From Bacillota bacterium (GTDB lineage Bacteria > Bacillota > Clostridia > Christensenellales > Aristaeellaceae), in the NCBI GenBank assembly GCA_023413135.1, contig JAEZQK010000022.1:1-64000 (forward strand): a stretch of 64,000 bases of DNA, written 5' to 3'. The notes under the pieces are model-generated. The model made no database searches. It saw only the letters and a program-made list of their open reading frames with translations, and had not been told where the DNA came from. Every line of letters starts with the position of its first letter. Position 1 is the stretch's first letter. Positions 1 through 8,276 of the stretch are shown in pieces. A program made the translations under genes and the position numbers.

Positions 1-9
1 CTCGGACAT
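1..9 (-). CDS. start of a gene running off the left edge (partial)
   Basis: Only the first three codons (Met-Ser-Glu) are inside the window. The start is supported by a strong ribosome site, AAAGGAGG, eight bases upstream on the minus strand (about 18-25). The product cannot be identified. It lies downstream of, and in the same direction as, the reverse-transcriptase gene, separated by about 420 bases. Confidence 0.55.
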
Positions 10-429
10 GGTTGCAGCCTCCTTTGGTGAGTTTGGTGTGGTAACTTGATTCTACCAAACGGCTGCGACCTTGTCCTCTTTTTTCTTTGCCGCTTACCTC
101 AATTTGCGAAATTTATTGTACCTTATCAGAGAAAAGATGCGCCACCGCGAAAAGAGCCGCCAAAGGAGGCGAAGGCGCATGTTCATGTCCAGCACCTAAA
201 GAGTTCCCTCGCATGGAGCACTTATTTCCGAAATACACAATATCCTTAAATGAATAAAAGTTGCGATAACGAAGCAGACCATTCATTACAGGGAGATACA
301 ATGCTACATTAAATGATATGATCTTCAAGATATCCATTTTGTGGCAAACTATATCATGCGGAAATTTATGGCTGGATTAACTGCTTGGCCCCATTGAATG
401 CCCCAAAAAGGACTGGCACAATTACCATT
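10..429. other. intergenic region, no gene seen
   Basis: This gap lies between the reverse transcriptase and the gene starting at the left edge. Short ORFs exist on both strands but lack ribosome sites and coding character. The stretch at 113-240 is GC-richer than the AT-rich flank at 250-430, so a junction between unrelated segments is possible. It presumably holds the leader of the edge gene. I see no convincing promoter or structured RNA. Confidence 0.4.
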
Positions 430-2013
430 CTATTTACTTTCGTAAAAAGAGATTCCGTTCTGATCGAGCAACTGAAAAAAAGGCGTCAGTGGTATTGGAG
501 TATATTCTTGTATCGGCAACAGACAATGTCGCTTTATCTCATATAGCAGCAACCACCTTGCCCCTGCATAGGTTTCTCCCGTTAACTCATTTATCAGCTC
601 CCTTATCACTTTCTTTACCGTGCTTGCCTCTTGCCTAGTCCGCCTTACTAGTGAATTATGGTGTTTCCATATATCCAAGGCCATAATAATTGAAAAATCG
701 TCGCGGGATCTTAACACGCCAATTATGTTCTCCGCAGTGATTGGAAGCCTTATATCATGAATCAAGTATAAGAAGAGTAAAGATTCCTGCTGTAGTTCCT
801 GAGAAAGACTTTGCCTAAGCTCACTATTGGCAATATCAGTTAATTTGTTGGTATCTATATTGGCTTTGTTCTTTTTCATAAACGCAATAACATATTTCCC
901 ATATTTGGGATCGAGCAACATTACGTTAACAAGCATAGGAAAGACCAGGTTGAATGTCGGGACATCGAGTTTACTGTTTCTGATGTATTTCAACGCATAC
1001 TTATATGCTCCTTTCTCACCAGCAGTATGAAAGGCAGAGGCAGCATTTAGAACACCAAATATACCATCTTTTTTTAACGCTATAGAATATGCGTTTTGCA
1101 TATCAGAAAGCAGTTCATATGGAAATCGGCGTATCTCTGTCTTTGAAAGGTTTAAGTTTAGATTAAAGTCATTCAATATTTTTTCAATCTGCCTAACACT
1201 TTCTTCGGCATCAGTTTCAGAACGGAAATAAAACTTGTAATCATCGACGTACCGACGAAAAACAAATCCTTTTCCACGAAGGTTTTTATCAATTGATGCG
1301 AGGACTATTTCCGAAAAGATTCTCGATGTAAATGGACCGACAACAATCCCGTTAGTTTCATTATTTTTTTGAAATCTCATAAAAGCATCCAGCGAATCAG
1401 ACAACTCATATTCATTTTTAATGGATTGAGGAGCATGTGTCCTCATGTACGCTTTGGCCTGTTCTTTTCCGCAGATTGCCCACGCAACCGAATGCGTATA
1501 AATCGAATTGTAGCAATTCGCCACATCAACCTTCAAACGATACTGATAACCAAGCGATGTGCGAATACAGTTTTTAACACCTTCAACGAAATCGCTTTTT
1601 GCCCGGTTTATTTCGCGAATGCTTTCACTATTGATTTCCTCCAATAAATCATCATCCCGATAACTCCTCAGATATGTTATCGGAGAAAGTGAGTTTTCAC
1701 TAAAAGAAAAACGCTTTATATCGAGCCAATTTACAGAAATCAGTTTTACTAGACGCAAGAACGCCTCCGGATTCACCACCGACAAAATTCTTCTTGATAT
1801 GTCATTCTTGTATGTGGAAATCTCGACCGGCAAAGTAGTATTGTTCTTAGATTTTTTTGATTGGCCGTAGCTACAGTCTATATTAGGCATAATGACAGAG
1901 ACCTTAGCTGATAGTTGTTTTGATGAAAAACAGGCAGGAATCTGCTCTGCAAAAAAGCCGTGATGAACAATTTGTTCTTCAAGATTCCGGCTGGTTAAAA
2001 AAACTGTACTCAT
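430..2013 (-). CDS. reverse transcriptase, Abi/DRT-like candidate phage-defence enzyme
   Basis: RNA-directed DNA polymerase of 527 aa. Visible RT motifs are the first catalytic Asp in YRLKVDVANCYNSIYTHS (D163), the TNGIVVGPFTSRI block (residues 220-232) and the catalytic YVDD box (255-258), followed by a thumb-like segment with LNLSKTEIRR. Residues 300-527 are alpha-helical and resemble no integrase, maturase or endonuclease domain. The SIYTHS-type motif and an RT followed by a helical-repeat C-terminus are features I associate with the AbiA/AbiK/Abi-P2 and unknown-group (DRT) enzymes, which act in abortive infection. Assignment to one subgroup is not possible by eye. Group II intron and DGR features are absent. 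The ribosome site before the ATG is weak. Just upstream lie about 180 noncoding bases, then an IS end at 2195. Confidence 0.85.
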   Translation of the reverse strand: MSTVFLTSRNLEEQIVHHGFFAEQIPACFSSKQLSAKVSVIMPNIDCSYGQSKKSKNNTTLPVEISTYKNDISRRILSVVNPEAFLRLVKLISVNWLDIKRFSFSENSLSPITYLRSYRDDDLLEEINSESIREINRAKSDFVEGVKNCIRTSLGYQYRLKVDVANCYNSIYTHSVAWAICGKEQAKAYMRTHAPQSIKNEYELSDSLDAFMRFQKNNETNGIVVGPFTSRIFSEIVLASIDKNLRGKGFVFRRYVDDYKFYFRSETDAEESVRQIEKILNDFNLNLNLSKTEIRRFPYELLSDMQNAYSIALKKDGIFGVLNAASAFHTAGEKGAYKYALKYIRNSKLDVPTFNLVFPMLVNVMLLDPKYGKYVIAFMKKNKANIDTNKLTDIANSELRQSLSQELQQESLLFLYLIHDIRLPITAENIIGVLRSRDDFSIIMALDIWKHHNSLVRRTRQEASTVKKVIRELINELTGETYAGARWLLLYEIKRHCLLPIQEYTPIPLTPFFQLLDQNGISFYESK

Positions 2014-2194
2014 GCTATTCTCTCATCTTTCGCTTGCTCTCTGAAAAAGAAAACTTGCTGCCATAAGATATATTTCGACAAATCCTTAATATTTCCTTGC
2101 GCCATATCTGTTAAAACAGAGGTGGAATTTCCTGTGTAATGATGCAACCCCATGCACCCAATGCACCCGCGTAACTAATGTCGGATTAGACATC
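2014..2194 (-). other. leader of the reverse transcriptase; possible noncoding RNA region
   Basis: This is the short gap between the RT start and the IS inverted repeat. It holds a second, outward copy of the repeat end at 2171-2182 (gtaactaatgtc), which is the inverse of 2201-2212 and could form a hairpin across the IS boundary. Several DRT systems carry a template RNA beside the RT, so a structured RNA here is possible but not shown by the sequence. Confidence 0.3.
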
Positions 2195-2223
2195 AAAAGG
2201 GACATTAGTTACGGAAAATGCTC

Positions 2224-3122
2224 ACCAAGTGCGGCGGGCATTTTTCTATGCCTGCAAAATGAAGCTTGAAATAGCGTTTTACGGGATAATTTGTAGGAAT
2301 ACACGGTTATGAATATGCCGGACGGAACCGGACAGTAAGACCGGATGGAGCCGACAGTTGAATCGGTGAAATCCTACACCGCTGTCGGAGGCGCCGACAC
2401 CTACTTGATGGAGTAAGCAACGAGCAGCCTTCAGTGGACTGAGGGCGCTGCCCTCAGACTCCCGCGGTTTATCGCTTTTGTTTTCCAGGAGGACGACGCG
2501 CTGCGGCGCAGGCTGGCTACGAAGAAACGACGTCCCACGCCATCCTCCCGTAAGGTCCTCCGCACCACTCAAGTTGCAACGCTGCATTTCCCTATCCTAC
2601 GGAAAGGCAAAAGCATTGGGTGCTCGGGCTGTCAATGTCCGATCTATCCGATGAAGGTGTCGGTTCTTGCCGATGCAACTGTAGTCTTTCGCCGTTTCAG
2701 TTGTAGCCTCTCAGCGGTAAAGGTGTATAAAACCGGCGGCGTATGCAGGTTAGGCTTATAAGGTAATTTTCTTCATATATATAGCCTGCATCGATCCGTG
2801 TAACGGTGAACACCCCATGCACACCTTTTTCGGGGTACCGCCCCCCGCGCGGCGGACATGAAAAGTGCACACACTATGGGGTATGCGGATTCCATGTCCG
2901 TTTTTCTGGGGTCAGAGGGATATTGTCGAATAAAATTACTCTTTTCGACACATGATACTATTGCTTTTACCGTTGTGGAGGATAGGGCAACGCTGAGGAG
3001 CGACCCGAGCGCCACAGCGGGTTTGGCGAAGTGACGGCAGTTTGAGTGCTGCCGTTTTCTTATGCCGTCACTTTGGAAAACCAAAGCGGTAAACCTCGGG
3101 GGTTCGGGGGCAAAGCCCCCGG
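2224..3122. other. non-coding passenger segment inside the IS
   Basis: This 0.9-kb stretch between the left repeat and orfB is GC-rich, with ORFs that look spurious (2279-2587 and 2773-3126 on the minus strand lack ribosome sites and have low-complexity Arg/Ser/Cys compositions). A short GC-rich inverted stretch near 3098-3122 (gggggttcgggggcaaag) resembles linker DNA of clostridial conjugative elements. The segment may derive from a second mobile element that inserted here or recombined with the IS. Confidence 0.35.
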
Positions 3123-4000
3123 TCACTTTGACCGTTTTGTAGTTTTTTCAAACGCTATCTGCCGGACTTCATAAGGCATCAAGCCGTTGGCCTGCAACCG
3201 CTCGTAATTGTAATACCGTACAAACTCGTGTGTCAGGGGTTCTGCCTCCGCAATAGATTCCGGACGCTCCAGGTAGATACATTCCGCTTTGAAAATGCTA
3301 AAAAAGTTCTCTGCCATCGCATTGTCACCTGGTGTCGCCGGTTTTGACATGGATGCTGTGATATTGTTGGATTCCATTACATCTCTATGGTCAAAAGAGC
3401 GATACTGTCCTCCGCCGTCACTATGGAGAATTAGGTCTCCTGATGGGTTTTCTGCCGCCAAAGCATCCGCAATCGTATTGCCGACGAGCGAATAATCCTG
3501 TCGGGTCGCCACTCTGTGCGCTACAATAAAATTACCGCACAAGTCCCGAATCGCCGACAGATACAGTGTTCCGTCTGGCATTATGATATAGGAAATATCA
3601 GTTACCCATTTTTCGTTCGGTGTTTCAGCGTGAAAATCTCTGTTCAGTATTTTTCGTATCTCAAATTCCCTCGCGGCCTGAATTTCACAATCTTCCGGCG
3701 GCGGATAGCTGACATCAGGTTGTTGCACCTGGTGATCCGTAGAATTTTTTTCTTGTTAACCGTCAGACCTTTCTCGCGTTTCAGCCAAAGCGTCACCCTA
3801 CGATAACCGTATCGGTTCTTGTTCTTTTCCTGACACTCGCAGATCAGTTTGACCAGCTCAGCATCTTTGTTTTCGCCGTGTTCACGCTTCTTCCAATCGT
3901 AGTATCCGCTTCTGGAAACATTATAAAATCTGCACATGTCTTGCACGTCGTATTTGCTGCTCATTCTCTCTATGACCGAGAAAATCTGAGCCTTTGTCAC
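3123..4000 (-). pseudogene. IS3-family transposase OrfB, frameshifted
   Basis: This is the DDE integrase-type catalytic subunit of an IS3/IS150-like element. The N-terminal frame (from GTG at 4000) gives the HTH_21 region with SRSGYYDWKKR and NRYGYRRVTLWLKRE. The C-terminal frame gives NEKWVTDISYI (first Asp), ILHSDGGGQYRS (second Asp) and NAMAENFFSIFKAE (Glu), then YYNYERLQ. The frames join at a run of five A around 3647-3651, where LRYEK of one frame continues as ILNRDFHAETPNEKW of the other, consistent with loss of one A. The GTG start overlaps the TGA of orfA, as usual in this family. Confidence 0.85.
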
Positions 4001-4304
4001 CTTCCTTCGGTCAGTATAAGAAAATTTCGCAGTAAATCCACCTCCATTTCAAGGCGTGCTATCCGTGCCTACTGTGAGTTTTCGTCATCACTTGACTTCC
4101 TTCTGCAAATTGTCCGCTGGCTCAGCGGCTCTTTGGCCAGCGGCGTTCTACCACGCTGCGGAATGTTGTTCTGTAACCGATATCTACGGCACCATGACTT
4201 CACAGTATCCAATGGAATGTGGAGCGTTTTGGCAATTTCCTTGTATCCCTTTCCTTCATAAAGTACATATTTAGCACATCTTCACGCTCTTCGATCGACC
4301 GCAT
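3997..4304 (-). pseudogene. IS3-family transposase OrfA, frameshift and nonsense mutation
   Basis: This is the small HTH subunit of the transposase. Translation from ATG 4304 begins MRSIEEREDVLNMY and then must change frame to recover YEGKGYKEIAKTLHIP and TVKSWCRRYRLQ, which match IS3-type OrfA. The rescued frame is cut again by a TAG, after which the conserved leucine-zipper end (LEMEVDLLRNFLILTEGR) follows in the same frame. The reading frame therefore has at least two inactivating lesions. It overlaps the orfB start by GTGA. Confidence 0.75.
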
Positions 4305-4572
4305 ATTATCACCTCATGGGTATTATTCCCATGAGGGTGTTCATTTATTCTGTCCGTTTCGTGGGGCGCAGTGCCGCAGCATGGGTGTGCAGGGGTGTGC
4401 ATTATTTCACGCAACGATATGGGCCAAATTTGTGTGGAAAATTGCTCTGTAAGCCAAATCGTGTATTCCTGCAAATTGTCTTGCTAAACAGTCATATCAA
4501 ACCTCCTTTTGCAGGTATAGAAAAATGCCCGTCTCATTTGACGAGCATTTTTCCGTAACTAATGTCCCTTTT

Positions 4573-5207
4573 CATGGTGAGGTTAAATGGGCTCGAACCT
4601 ATGTAAACCGCAAGCATTAAGAGCCTAAGCTGCTTTCGATGTAAACAGAATGCTCGACACAATGTAAAATTCGCATCCGGCTATTAAACTGATATACAAT
4701 TAATTTACGAAATTTGTGATAGGAATTCGGTAAATTATGGCGAATTAAAATCAAATCCGCGACGCCATCAATGTGAAAAGATATAGTAACTGACTATTCA
4801 GTACGGTATCATCATATGATCTGTTGAACATCCGTTAACTAATACATACCTCCTCTTTGCAGGGGGACACGTAGAGGACTAGATTTTATATCCCAGCTTT
4901 ATTCCCTCATGAAAGTATGCTAATATATTAAAAATGAGCTTGACCTTGGAGATAATGATATAGTACTGCTATGTTTGGAGATTGAAAACATCAAGAATTT
5001 GGTCGATATCCAGTCAATAAAATAACTCCTAATGGTTTTGTTAAGCTAGACAAGAAACTAAGGTTGAGAGATTTACCCACTAATTAATAGACTATAACAA
5101 TCTATTAAATGTATCACAGTATTGGATAACTAATGCTGATACTTTCAATCTGATGTAACTATCTCAGAAATGGAATCTATTATCCTAATGGTTTTATAGG
5201 AGGTAAT
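4573..5207. other. intergenic region upstream of the NACHT gene
   Basis: About 630 AT-rich bases with no convincing gene. An open stretch at 4924-5025 (plus) encodes a protein-like ending (LGDNDIVLLCLEIENIKN) but has no start codon, so it may be the tail of a deleted gene. The motif tcctaatggtttt occurs twice (about 5026-5038 and 5183-5195), the second just before the ribosome site of the NACHT gene. The promoter of that gene is presumably here, but I see no clear -35/-10 pair. Confidence 0.4.
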
Positions 5208-7721
5208 ATGGGATTTAAATTTAGCCCCCAAAAAACACTCGAAGCCATACTGAAGTCAATTGTTAAGAGCATTTGCATGAGCAATGGTCTTGATATCGCC
5301 ACATCTGAATCTCTTGCATCTGTATCTGGAGCACTGCTAGGGGGAGTTACATTTGAGAAAAGAAAACTCCCGCCTACTTCAGCACTTCACAAACTTGTTT
5401 GCTCCAGTGTCAGAGCATCTTTCAAAGAAGGCAAGATAGACATCAAACCAAGAATTTGCACTACCATTGCAGAAGAGATTTTCTCCTTTGACAACATATG
5501 CTTATATTTAACTTCTGAAGATGTGATTGAAGAAATCACTAGCCGGCTAAAGAATCTAGTTTCCGCACCTGAAAATATATTATCAAATGCAGCATCAAGA
5601 ATAATGGAACTGATAAACGATGGGATAAAGTCCGACCAGGGACTTATCGCTATCGACAGTAATATCAAGATTAATGAAATAATCGATATGCTGAAAAATT
5701 CTGACAAAATGAAAAAGGGAATGATGATCACAGCAAACCAAAATAAATTATTGGAAGAGTTTGCTAATAACTACGAGTTAAAAATATGGAGTGAATTGTC
5801 CCTCAGTGAAATGTACATTCCAAACAATTATAGTTTTGTTTCCAATGATCCTTTGAACACTTATGATGATGTAATATCGTTAATAGCAGCTTTTGCGAAT
5901 GGTAGTTTTAAAGAGTTTATTGAAAACAAAAGATGCAATTTTAATAATGATATACGTGCGCTAATTATTTTCGGATATCAAGGTATAGGCAAAAGTTCAC
6001 TTCTCTCCAAGATTGCATATGATTATTGCAACAAAACCTATCTAGCTCATAGAAAAATTATCTATGCCGAGTTTTATAGAATGTGCCACAACGAAATATT
6101 TGAGATGGTAGACGTATGTACTTATCTTGGAATTGACATAGAAACACTAAAGGATTCAATTATATTTTTCGACGCTCTGGATGAAAGCAATTTATCTGAA
6201 TCAGGGTGTATTGTTAGGATTAACCTGCTAATTAATATATTAAGGCGGTATAATAGCCGAATTATTATTACATGTAGGCACAATTTTATTAATACTAAAG
6301 AGATTCCAATGTCTTTCGAAATAATGCTTCATCCATTCACGGAGATGCAAGCAATTAAGTGGATTGAAAATTATGGTAGCAAACATCTTAGTTTAGATGT
6401 CGGAAGACTTACAAAAGCTGTGAGTTTCTTAAATCAAGAGGTTAAGCAGATTATTCTAATTCCATATATTCTTTACACATGCGCATCCAAAAATATCGAT
6501 ATAGCAAATATAACTGAGCTTGGTAAACTTTATGATGTAATGTTCTTTGGAATAAATGCTCAATCTTCCATAACTGATTATAACAAGACGTCGCGATATA
6601 TGGCTGCCGAATGGTCAGAATACTACGAAAAGATCACATCGATAGCTATAGAAATATGCAATGCACCGGATTTTTTGATTACGCAGGAGCAAATTGAGAA
6701 GATCCTCCCCTCTTTTCCACATCGAAAACTTCTAACAGAGTTCTACCTAAAGAGAAGTGGAGAATCGTCATATAAGTTTATACACAATAGTATAGCAGAG
6801 TATTTTGTAGCAAGAACAATCTACTCATTTATTGAGCGTGCGCTTGATAATATAGACATAAAAAGTGCAGTAGTAGCTATTGATACAATTATGCGTGATA
6901 ACTTAACCTTAAACTATTCGATCTATGAGTTTCTAGCATATCTCCTAAAAATATATAATATTCATAAAAAGTATTCTTTTGATCAGTTAAAAGATACTTT
7001 TTTTACTATATTGAGATCCAGTACTATATACGATTATTCCTTTGCTCCTAGCACAAGTGTATTAGATAAAGTACATAGTAGATTTGTAACTCTCTTTAAC
7101 ATCTTCTCTGAGTGTTTTAAATGCATAAGTTGTACCAAATCAGCATTTTTTCACACAATGTCAACAACTGAAAAGGATCTATTTATCAAATATACCAACT
7201 TATCAAATAGCATGCTAAACTCCATTAGGTATTATGATCTGTACTCATTGGATTTAAGCCACATTAACCTGGTCGGTACGAAATTGGCCGGTCTCATGCT
7301 AAATAGAGTGAACTTGAACTTATCAAAACTGCAGAAAGTAAATTTTGTTGGTGCGTATTTAATTGATTCCTCTTTAATATGTTCTGACCTTAGGAATAGT
7401 AACATGAAAAATGCTGATTTGTCAGGAAGCCTTTTGATGAATGCTGATTTTAGAGATGCAAAATTGGCAGGTGCAAACTTTTACTGTGCTAATCTAAGTT
7501 ATTCTGATATTAGAGGAGCGACTCTGTCCAAAACTAAATTTACTGGGGCTATTATGTATAAATGTTCAATAACTATTGAGCAAATGGATTATATCGATCT
7601 TGATATTATTTGGGATCAACACATATGCGTATATGATGATAATAAGCTTCTATTACCACACGAAATTGTAGAAAGGTTTAAGGAGAGGCGTCCTGTGCTT
7701 TATGCATTTAGATACGGTTAA
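5208..7721 (+). CDS. NACHT-domain NTPase with C-terminal pentapeptide repeats (STAND defence-type)
   Basis: Large signal-transducing NTPase of 837 aa. Residues 1-200 form a helical N-terminal domain I do not recognise, ending in an MYIPNNYSF linker typical of the sequence before NACHT modules. The NTPase has a Walker A FGYQGIGKSS (255-264), a Walker B IIFFDALDE (318-326, with the NACHT-type small residue and second acid) and a sensor strand IIITCRHNF (352-360). Residues 370-640 are helical, as in winged-helix/helical NACHT parts. Residues about 675-800 are pentapeptide repeats (A[DN]L/F pattern: NADLSGSLLMNADFRDAKLAGANF), probably the ligand sensor. Bacterial NACHT proteins of this layout protect against phage. 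The ribosome site AGGAGG sits 5 bases before the ATG. The gene is isolated and much more AT-rich than the prophage. Confidence 0.85.
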   Translation: MGFKFSPQKTLEAILKSIVKSICMSNGLDIATSESLASVSGALLGGVTFEKRKLPPTSALHKLVCSSVRASFKEGKIDIKPRICTTIAEEIFSFDNICLYLTSEDVIEEITSRLKNLVSAPENILSNAASRIMELINDGIKSDQGLIAIDSNIKINEIIDMLKNSDKMKKGMMITANQNKLLEEFANNYELKIWSELSLSEMYIPNNYSFVSNDPLNTYDDVISLIAAFANGSFKEFIENKRCNFNNDIRALIIFGYQGIGKSSLLSKIAYDYCNKTYLAHRKIIYAEFYRMCHNEIFEMVDVCTYLGIDIETLKDSIIFFDALDESNLSESGCIVRINLLINILRRYNSRIIITCRHNFINTKEIPMSFEIMLHPFTEMQAIKWIENYGSKHLSLDVGRLTKAVSFLNQEVKQIILIPYILYTCASKNIDIANITELGKLYDVMFFGINAQSSITDYNKTSRYMAAEWSEYYEKITSIAIEICNAPDFLITQEQIEKILPSFPHRKLLTEFYLKRSGESSYKFIHNSIAEYFVARTIYSFIERALDNIDIKSAVVAIDTIMRDNLTLNYSIYEFLAYLLKIYNIHKKYSFDQLKDTFFTILRSSTIYDYSFAPSTSVLDKVHSRFVTLFNIFSECFKCISCTKSAFFHTMSTTEKDLFIKYTNLSNSMLNSIRYYDLYSLDLSHINLVGTKLAGLMLNRVNLNLSKLQKVNFVGAYLIDSSLICSDLRNSNMKNADLSGSLLMNADFRDAKLAGANFYCANLSYSDIRGATLSKTKFTGAIMYKCSITIEQMDYIDLDIIWDQHICVYDDNKLLLPHEIVERFKERRPVLYAFRYG

Positions 7722-7820
7722 GTGGATGTTTCATAATTGCACGATCACGATATTATTAGCGGATTTTACTCTATTATCAGTCTCTCGTGTAATTATATCA
7801 ACTATTATTCCTTAAGGCAG

Positions 7821-7845
7821 TGCTCCTAGCGGGATTCGAACCCGA
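7821..7845 (-). other. truncated tRNA-like 3' end (possible old attachment scar)
   Basis: On the minus strand the sequence reads as a T-arm plus 3' acceptor strand: CGGGTTCGAATCCCG followed by CTAGGAGCA. No matching 5' half (expected TGCTCCT or similar) occurs within 100 bases upstream, and no CCA is encoded. It is therefore a fragment, not a gene. Such fragments are left when an element integrates into a tRNA 3' end. The identity of the parent tRNA is unclear. Confidence 0.5.
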
Positions 7846-7981
7846 TCATTTGAGAGAGGTAGCTATCGCTTTGTGAGCGTAGAGAGAGCAAGTTGTTTTA
7901 TTATTAAAAACACAAAAGGTCGTACCTCAAATATGCAATATATAGTACCTCTATCTTGCAAAACTGCTATATCTTGTGCTT

Positions 7982-7998
7982 TGCGACCTTTTGGTCCC
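7982..7998. repeat. extra 17-bp copy of the tRNA-Pro attachment core
   Basis: TGCGACCTTTTGGTCCC here is identical to 8131-8147 inside attL and to 60634-60650 inside the tRNA-Pro gene (anticodon-arm/variable region). The flanks differ, so it is a separate short copy and not part of the 50-bp repeat. It could mark a second, older recombination site. Confidence 0.6.
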
Positions 7999-8065
7999 TT
8001 TGAAAATAGTTGCAAAATAGTTGTAAAGAAATGGACCGTTTTTTCGTCTCTTGTTGAATATGCAT

Positions 8066-8105
8066 AAAAAACCCGCGAAAATCGGCCGATTTCCGCGGGT
8101 TTTTT
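8066..8105 (-). terminator. terminator originally downstream of tRNA-Pro
   Basis: A perfect-looking stem (ACCCGCG ... CGCGGGT, with inner AATCGGCCGATT) spans 8071-8100 with A/T runs on both sides, so it can work in both directions. It abuts the displaced tRNA 3' end in attL. It was probably the natural terminator of the tRNA operon before the prophage inserted. Confidence 0.7.
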
Positions 8106-8155
8106 GGTCGAGGTGACAGGATTTGAACCTGCGACCTTTTGGTCCCGAACCAAAA
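8106..8155. repeat. attL: attL of the prophage (50-bp direct repeat)
   Basis: These 50 bases are identical to 60609-60658, the 3' portion of the tRNA-Pro gene including encoded CCA. Identity stops at the seventh base of the shared A run on one side and just before CCA-end flanks on the other. The integrase gene starts its reading frame end 120 bases to the right. This is the displaced original tRNA 3' end. Confidence 0.92.
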
Positions 8156-8201
8156 AAGAATCTAGGAAAATCAACGGTTTGAGGGCCATTTGATGGCAGT
8201 A

Positions 8202-8213
8202 TGTTGTCAATAT
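8202..8213 (+). repeat. possible integrase arm-type site, left
   Basis: TGTTGTCAATAT matches the 12-base units that occur four times in tandem at 60472-60520 on the other prophage end. It lies between attL and the integrase gene, where a phage arm of the attachment site is expected. Confidence 0.4.
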
Positions 8214-8276
8214 AAAATCGGAAAATCGCTTGGTATTTTTCCTTGTTTCTTACCCTCACCAAAAATGTTTGGTGCC

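Larger units (their letters stand above)
2195..4572. mobile_element. decayed IS3-type insertion element with 29-bp inverted repeats
   Basis: Near-identical terminal inverted repeats lie at 2195-2223 and 4544-4572 (both begin AAAAGGGACATTAGTTACGG inward, with one extra A on the right). They enclose orfA and orfB of an IS3-family transposase on the minus strand. Each end also carries a hairpin with ATGC/GCAT arms just inside the repeat (about 2215-2255 and 4520-4550). The element is 2.4 kb, well above the usual 1.2-1.5 kb, because about 900 bases without a clear gene (2224-3122) separate orfB from the left repeat. No target-site duplication is visible, and both transposase frames are broken, so it should not transpose on its own. 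Confidence 0.8.
7722..8065. other. intergenic region with tRNA-derived fragments
   Basis: No gene is seen. The stretch carries a truncated tRNA-like 3' end at 7821-7845, a 17-bp copy of the tRNA-Pro core at 7982-7998, and the direct repeat aatagttg[c/t]aaa at about 8005-8026. Short ORFs across it merely translate these sequences. It reads as scar DNA from earlier integration events. Confidence 0.5.

Noticed and set aside
430..2013. Diversity-generating retroelement or group II intron
   Set aside because: No template/variable repeats or Avd-like gene, no intron structure or maturase/endonuclease motifs; the C-terminus is a helical domain.
2773..3126. 117-aa ORF inside the IS
   Set aside because: No ribosome site, cysteine/serine/arginine-rich low-quality composition, and no similarity to transposase parts.
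5026..5207. Direct repeat tcctaatggtttt near the NACHT gene as a regulatory element
   Set aside because: Only two short copies, AT-rich, no symmetry; chance is likely.
7863..8262. Overlapping ORFs with RVRNKEKYQ, GSGPKGRRFKSCHLDQ on the minus strand
   Set aside because: They are translations of the tRNA-Pro 3' end and its neighbourhood; the same phrase reappears at 60605-60799 where the tRNA is translated. No ribosome site.
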